18,679 bases of DNA from the NCBI GenBank assembly GCA_964563395.1, contig CAZLWK010000042.1, forward strand, positions 1-18,679, written 5' to 3'. Source of the stretch: JBEVOS01 sp964563395 (GTDB lineage: Bacteria > Pseudomonadota > Alphaproteobacteria > Caulobacterales > Aquidulcibacteraceae). The notes beneath the pieces are model-generated. The model ran no database searches and was not told the origin of the DNA. It saw only the letters and a program-made list of their open reading frames with translations. A program made the position numbers and the translations under genes. This document shows positions 15,217 to 18,679 of this stretch, piece after piece. Within the stretch, counting starts at the first letter, position 1. Each line of letters starts with the position of its first letter.

Positions 15217-15501
15217 ATGAGCGACGAGGCCGTTATCCAGGCGTTCTTTGGCGCGGTGCGCCGTGATCTCATCCTCTATGCCGGCGCGCTTGGCGTGCTT
15301 GCGGCCGCGGCGCTCGCCATCGCCATCGCGGGGCGTGATCGATTTGTCATCGGCGCTGCAGCGGGCCTCCTGCTGGGCGCATTGGCGCTAGGAGGCGCTG
15401 CGCTCAATTATGTGAGCGGACTTGATGGGCGGGATGCGCAAAGGTGCGACAAAGCAGGCCCGAGGCAAAGCACCAGCACGATCGGATGCTCTCCTGCTTG
15501 A
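15217..15501 (+). CDS. Small membrane protein, unrecognised
   Basis: The 94-residue frame encodes two hydrophobic helices (about 20-39 and 44-66) with a short charged turn, RDRF, between them. The first 70 residues look coherent. The tail after GLDGRDAQ is polar and overlaps a different frame that looks more protein-like, so the original C-terminus may have been lost where the mobile-element remnant begins. Start ATG at 15217 lies 22 bases after the SDR stop, behind AGGTAAAG, so it is probably cotranscribed with it. No function is proposed. Confidence 0.5.
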   Translation: MSDEAVIQAFFGAVRRDLILYAGALGVLAAAALAIAIAGRDRFVIGAAAGLLLGALALGGAALNYVSGLDGRDAQRCDKAGPRQSTSTIGCSPA

Positions 15502-15603
15502 GCACTTGCGTAAAAATCGCGGCTTGTGATCGGCGCTCAGAAGGCCGTCGCTGACGCTATCGGCGTTCCGCCGAGCACGCTAAGCGCCGCGATCAAACGC
15601 CTA
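15434..15603 (+). pseudogene. Frameshifted small helix-turn-helix protein remnant
   Basis: Frame one starts at ATG 15434 and gives a basic leader followed by SDALLLEHLRKNRGL, ending at TGA 15527-15529. The adjoining frame continues from 15526 as VIGAQKAVADAIGVPPSTLS and AAIKRL, a clear helix-turn-helix. Read together with a single base shift at the TTGTGA, they form one plausible DNA-binding domain. Beyond about 15600 the plus frame only shadows the opposite-strand gene, so the 3' end is missing. A genuine GTGA-coupled pair of tiny ORFs is the alternative. It probably came with the mobile element. Confidence 0.45.
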
Positions 15604-16370
15604 AGCCACTCCCTTCGCAAAAATGTAGTCATGCCCGCACGGAAGATGGGCCACTCGCTTCGCTTGAAATCGGGCCTTGTAGTGCTTCACAACAGCCGCT
15701 CCGCAGCTTCCTCGACTTGTTTGCGGTGTTCAGGAGTTCCGAAGCCTATCAATGCGTCTTCGGTATCCGCCTCAGGATCTGGAGCCCGCACTTCGTCGGG
15801 ATTGTGGATGGCCTTTAAGCGGAGCGCCGAGAGTCTACGCCGTAGAATCTTGAGGACACGTTCTTTGTTGTCATCGACATCTACATCTGGCCCGGCCAAG
15901 AAGGAGAACTTGCCTTGGCGCACTGACGGATCGGAAAACGGATCATTTCGATCTTTCGGATCGACAAAGAACACTGATGCGCTTGTAATGCAGTAGCTCC
16001 AATCCACCCCTAAGCTGTCGCTCGCCGCCGGGTGATCTGACTTCCAGTCTCCGATTAACGTCGCATTCTCGTATCATCCGACAACGTGAATTCCCTTATG
16101 CTTCGGCTTTTTTGCTAAGCACACAACGGTCCAACCTTTGTTGGACTCGTTCCATGGCGCATATTCCCCCGCCTGAGGTGGAACATAGCAATAGTAAGCG
16201 CCATCGCTTGCTCGCGCGAAATTGAAGGCTTCGTGACCTCGCCCTTCTTCCTTTTTTCCACGTTGATCGTTTAGCCAGCCGAAATTTCCATCAACGGGAC
16301 CGCCTCGGTAGTAATCGGACCAACCGAACTTCACCCAAACTATCTTGTCCAAGCTGCCCCCTCGAATCAC
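15601..16370 (-). pseudogene. Unrecognised cargo gene broken by a TGA, a frameshift and a 3' truncation
   Basis: A single minus-strand frame runs from a GTG at 16370 (TTG at 16355 is also possible) to 15687, broken only by TGA at 16076-16074. Before the stop the protein reads KHKGIHVVG and after it YENATLIGDW. The context suggests an original Trp (TGG). Near 15697 a one-base loss ends the frame at QVEEAAERLL; the adjoining frame continues as AVVKHYKARF and PCGHDYIFAKG to a TAG at 15603-15601. That tail resembles the start of a DUF3883-type domain, often seen in nuclease-linked defence proteins, but this is a weak recollection. The N-terminal half is rich in Trp, Gly and Tyr and is not recognised. 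It follows the integrase by a GTGA overlap. Confidence 0.6.
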
Positions 16371-16889
16371 GCCATATGCGAGGCTTTTCGCGATGCGCTC
16401 CCGCCATTTCTATCGCGTGAGCCTTGGCCACTCGCGCGCTCCCACAACCCATCTAAATAATCTGCCCACCACTGCATCAGCTTCACGCGCTCTTCCCAAT
16501 GGGCGCTGCTCGCGCACCAGCTTTTCCAGCAATTCATCGACGACCACGCCAAACGTGTTCGCGGTCACAAACTCGCGGGTGATGCGTTCGACGCGCCGCT
16601 CCTGCATTGGATTGAGCCCGTCGCAGATAAGCTTGCGCGCTTTCTCCCGCGCTTCGCGCGCCTCGGCTAAGCTGAGATCAGGATAGGCGCCGAACGCCAT
16701 CGTCTGACGCTTGCCGCCGCTGCGATAGTCCAAGCGCCAAAGCCGTGAGCCGTTCTTTGCAACGAAAAGATAGAGCCCGCCGCCATCGCTGAGTTTGTAC
16801 GGGCGAGCCTTTGCGCGGGCTGTTCTGCACTTGGCGTCGGAGAGCTTAATTTGACGGTATCGGCTGTTGGCTGACGGTATCTTTCGCAA
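16367..16889 (-). pseudogene. P4-type tyrosine integrase, internally deleted
   Basis: The N-terminal part has the arm-binding DUF4102 domain: LSDAKCRTAR, YKLSDGGGLYLFV, WRLDYRSGGKRQTMAFG, YPDLSLAEAREARE. The beginning of the core-binding domain follows (TFGVVVDELLEKLVREQR). At about 16505 the reading jumps: the adjoining frame gives HWEERVKLMQWWADYLDGL, the recognisable C-terminal end of the same family. The whole catalytic region with its R-H-R-Y residues is missing, about 250 residues of a normal 400. The protein cannot recombine DNA. The annotated 5' end uses a TTG at 16889; the family normally begins near the KLSDAKCR segment, so the original start may be altered. The gene faces away from tRNA-Leu. 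Confidence 0.85.
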
Positions 16890-16905
16890 AAAACGATACC
16901 GTCAA
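16851..16905. repeat. TGACGGTATC repeat cluster beside the integrase start
   Basis: TTGACGGTATCG (16851-16862) and its exact reverse complement CGATACCGTCAA (16894-16905) flank a third copy, TGACGGTATC (16872-16881), in the first orientation. The spacing between the two direct copies is 21 bp. The cluster overlaps the integrase 5' end and lies about 150 bp from tRNA-Leu. This placement suits arm-type integrase or excisionase binding sites, or an autoregulatory operator; the sequence cannot decide between them. Confidence 0.6.
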
Positions 16906-17050
16906 ACCCGTCCGATTGGCAATCGGAGGCGCTCTCGCGCAAAGCGCGCTTGCGAGGCGATAAACCGCTCGAAAACTCTCTAAATTCAAGCGCTTTCGAG
17001 GAATTCCGAGGAATGATCCGGAAGCGGGCGAGACCCTAAAATAGAACAAA

Positions 17051-17135
<85 letters not shown>

Positions 17136-17287
17136 GCGCCGCGTGAGCGCGTGCGGGGCCGGGATGTACGGGAGGCGTAGAGGCCCGTCAATCGCGCCGC
17201 CCCTCCCCGCGCCGGCCGCGCGCGCCGCTTGACTGCCGCCCCGGCGCCTCCCCCAACACGCCCGCAGCAACCTAGGGGGACGCCGCC

Positions 17288-17575
17288 ATGACCGCCTATA
17301 TCGTCTTCATCCGCGAGCGCATCCGCGATCCCGAACCGATCGCGACCTATAATTCGCTCGCCGGCCCGTCCCTGGCTGGGCATCCTGTGACAATGCTGGC
17401 CGCCTATGGCGCGCACGAGACGCTGGAAGGCCCGCCGATCGACGGCTGCGTGATCCTCTCCTTCCCGACCATGGCGGAGGCGCGCGCCTGGTATGACGGC
17501 GAGGGCTATCGCAACGCCCGCCAACACCGCTTCAAAGGCGCCGATTATCGCGTCTTCATCACCGACGGGCTTTAG
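17288..17575 (+). CDS. DUF1330 domain-containing protein
   Basis: The 95-residue protein is a single DUF1330 domain, a dimeric alpha-beta barrel fold of unknown function. The typical pattern is visible: AYIVFIRERI at the start, an E at the end of helix one's strand pair (HETLEGPPIDG, 48-58), VILSFPTMAEARAWYDGEGY (around 60-75) and a final YRVFITDG strand. Length matches the family. Start ATG at 17288 follows AGGGGGA. It precedes nrnC on the same strand by 45 bases. It may be an enzyme or ligand-binding subunit; nothing in the neighbourhood narrows this. Confidence 0.9.
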   Translation: MTAYIVFIRERIRDPEPIATYNSLAGPSLAGHPVTMLAAYGAHETLEGPPIDGCVILSFPTMAEARAWYDGEGYRNARQHRFKGADYRVFITDGL

Positions 17576-17620
17576 CCGCCGGCCTAGCCTCCTGGCGCGG
17601 CGCGGCTTACACCCGAGCCC

Positions 17621-18274
17621 ATGACACGCAAGATCAGCCTCACGGTCGAGGGCCGCAACGTCTCCGTCTTCCTGCACGCGGGCGACCTTCCCGCCGATGT
17701 GCGCTTCACCGGCCCGGTGGCGGTGGACAGCGAGACAATGGGCCTTTCGCTGATGCGCGACCGCTTGTGCCTCGTGCAGCTCTCGGACGGGGGCGGCGAG
17801 GCGCATCTGGTGCAGATCAAGCGCGACACGGACGCGCCCCATTTGAAGGCGGTGCTGACCGATCCGGAGCGGCTGAAGATTTTCCATTTCGCGCGCTTCG
17901 ACGTGGCGATGTTCCTGCGCGATCTGGGGATCGTCACCGGCCCGCTCTATTGCACCAAGATCGCCTCCAAGCTGGCGCGCACCTATACCGACCGGCACGG
18001 CCTCAAGGATCTGGTGAAGGAGCTGTTGGGGCGCGAAATCTCCAAGGAGCAGCAGAGCTCGGATTGGGGCGCGGACGCGCTCAGCGATTCCCAACTCGTA
18101 TACGCAGCCTCCGACGTCGTGCATCTGCACGCGCTCAAGGAAAAACTCGACGCGATGCTGGCGCGCGAGGGGCGCGCCGAGATCGCGCAGAATTGCTTCG
18201 CCTTCCTGCCCACGCGCGTGGCGCTCGATCTGGCCGGCTGGGAAGAGATGGACCCCTTCGCGCATGCGAGTTGA
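17621..18274 (+). CDS. nrnC: NrnC-type 3'-5' exoribonuclease (RNase D-like)
   Basis: The 217-residue protein is one DEDDy exonuclease domain without the HRDC domains of RNase D. The acidic metal ligands are D36 and E38 (VDSET), D94 (HFARFDVAMF) and D165, with the Tyr of the y-type motif at Y161 (YAASDVVHL). Short single-domain proteins of this kind in alphaproteobacteria are NrnC, which degrades short RNA, especially dinucleotides such as pGpG, replacing the Orn enzyme of other proteobacteria. The length is slightly above the usual 206. It is cytoplasmic and probably essential or nearly so. The preceding gene (DUF1330) is on the same strand but no functional link is evident. Confidence 0.9.
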   Translation: MTRKISLTVEGRNVSVFLHAGDLPADVRFTGPVAVDSETMGLSLMRDRLCLVQLSDGGGEAHLVQIKRDTDAPHLKAVLTDPERLKIFHFARFDVAMFLRDLGIVTGPLYCTKIASKLARTYTDRHGLKDLVKELLGREISKEQQSSDWGADALSDSQLVYAASDVVHLHALKEKLDAMLAREGRAEIAQNCFAFLPTRVALDLAGWEEMDPFAHAS

Positions 18275-18312
18275 AGCGCGCCTGAAACCATCGCGATTGA
18301 TTGTCGTGGAGA

Positions 18313-18356
18313 CCGCGATTCACGCTTTTGGCTGATGCAACCAAAAACGATCGCGG
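18313..18356. terminator. Possible imperfect hairpin downstream of nrnC
   Basis: CCGCGAT (18313-18319) pairs with ATCGCGG (18350-18356), and TTTTGG (18326-18331) pairs with CCAAAA (18341-18346), with an asymmetric internal loop and a 9-base apical loop. It lies between the convergent nrnC and the minus-strand gene at 18432, where a two-way terminator would be useful. There is no terminal U-tract, so this is weak. A second short stem, CCGACGC/GCGTCGG, is at 18381-18398. Confidence 0.3.
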
Positions 18357-18431
18357 CCTCGCGCGCACGCTTCTTGCCCCCCGACGCGGTCGCGTCGGCG
18401 GGCGCATGGAAAACGCCAGCGATAGCGAAAT

Positions 18432-18679
18432 TCACGACGTATCGGGCCGCCCAATCAGGCGGTCGCGCAGCGCCCTGAGCGCGCGATAGGCCTGGATGTG
18501 CGCGGCGAGAAGCTGCGGCGCGGCCGCGCCTTCAAGCCGCTTGGGCAGCGGCGCGTGGAGAAGGTGCTGCGGGGCGAGCCGCATCGCCGCGAGCCGGCGC
18601 GCGAAGGCGGCGATGGCGCGCCTCGGATCCTCGCTCAGCCGGCGCAGCGCCTCGAGCCGATAGGCGAGCGCGCGCGCGC
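18432..18679 (-). CDS. C-terminal 81 residues of an unrecognised protein (partial)
   Basis: A minus-strand frame enters from the right edge and ends with TGA at 18434-18432. The visible part is helical and Ala/Arg/Leu-rich: ARALAYRLEALRRLSEDPRR, then FARRLAAMRLAPQHLLHAPL and LLAAHIQAYRALRALRDRL. Codon third positions are strongly G/C as in neighbouring genes, and the frame is open to the edge, so it is likely coding. It converges with nrnC. No function is proposed. Confidence 0.6.
   Translation of the reverse strand, partial: ARALAYRLEALRRLSEDPRRAIAAFARRLAAMRLAPQHLLHAPLPKRLEGAAAPQLLAAHIQAYRALRALRDRLIGRPDTS

Larger units (their letters stand above)
15434..17050. mobile_element. Remnant of an integrative element at tRNA-Leu
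   Basis: A degraded P4-type integrase points away from the 3' end of tRNA-Leu(CAG), the usual arrangement for islands that integrate at tRNA 3' ends. Beyond it lie a broken cargo gene and a frameshifted DNA-binding ORF. The stretch 15700-16370 is visibly less GC-rich than its neighbours. The right edge is taken as the tRNA; the left edge is a guess at where broken frames begin. No second copy of the tRNA 3' end was found in the window, so the left attachment site is probably deleted. Confidence 0.6.

Noticed and set aside
15526..15996. A single 156-codon plus-strand gene
   Set aside because: Only the first 25 codons look like protein; the rest is the complement of the better-supported minus-strand cargo gene.
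16074..16076. TGA as a recoded (selenocysteine or readthrough) codon
   Set aside because: No hairpin of the SECIS kind was evident right after it and the second lesion downstream indicates ordinary gene decay.
13472..17050. A second copy of the tRNA-Leu 3' end as the far attachment site
   Set aside because: I looked for the tRNA 3' sequence to the left of the integrase and found no convincing match.

Overview
The window looks like a chromosomal segment of a GC-rich alphaproteobacterium, probably near Caulobacterales/Hyphomonadaceae. The evidence is the base composition, a single-domain DEDDy exonuclease of the NrnC type, a TonB-dependent receptor built into a catabolic regulon, and frequent GTG/TTG starts with 4-bp overlaps. 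Nothing in the sequence fixes the species.

Region A (1-13474) is a catabolic regulon. One minus-strand operon runs from 6697 down past base 1: a 2,4-dienoyl-CoA-reductase-like SDR, a beta-keto acid cleavage enzyme (BKACE), a class III aminotransferase, a CPBP intramembrane protease, a second paralogous aminotransferase, a hydroxypyruvate-isomerase-family TIM barrel, and a serine hydrolase cut by the window edge. A second minus-strand operon (11910-6812) encodes a TonB-dependent receptor, an SMP-30 lactonase, a TetR regulator and a beta-hydroxyacid dehydrogenase. L-serine dehydratase (sdaA) is divergent from the receptor. A 16-bp palindrome of the form RTGAC-N6-GTCAY occurs exactly three times: upstream of the SDR, of the receptor and of sdaA. 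The three transcription units are therefore probably one TetR-controlled regulon. Combined, the enzymes suggest uptake and breakdown of an amino- and hydroxyl-bearing compound. A beta-amino-acid transaminase step would feed a BKACE, and a C3 branch (tartronate semialdehyde, hydroxypyruvate, serine, pyruvate) would be served by the isomerase, the reductase and SdaA. The substrate is unknown.

Region B (13475-15501) holds a possible 56-residue minus-strand ORF, a MarR/SDR divergent pair whose intergenic region carries two 19-bp palindromes 21 bp apart, and a small two-helix membrane protein.

Region C (about 15434-17050) is a decayed integrative element beside the 3' end of a tRNA-Leu(CAG) gene. 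It contains a P4-type integrase with its catalytic middle deleted, an unknown cargo gene broken by an in-frame TGA and a frameshift, a frameshifted helix-turn-helix ORF, and a cluster of TGACGGTATC repeats beside the integrase start.

Region D (17051-18679) is ordinary backbone: tRNA-Leu, a DUF1330 protein, nrnC, a possible hairpin, and the C-terminus of an unrecognised minus-strand gene.
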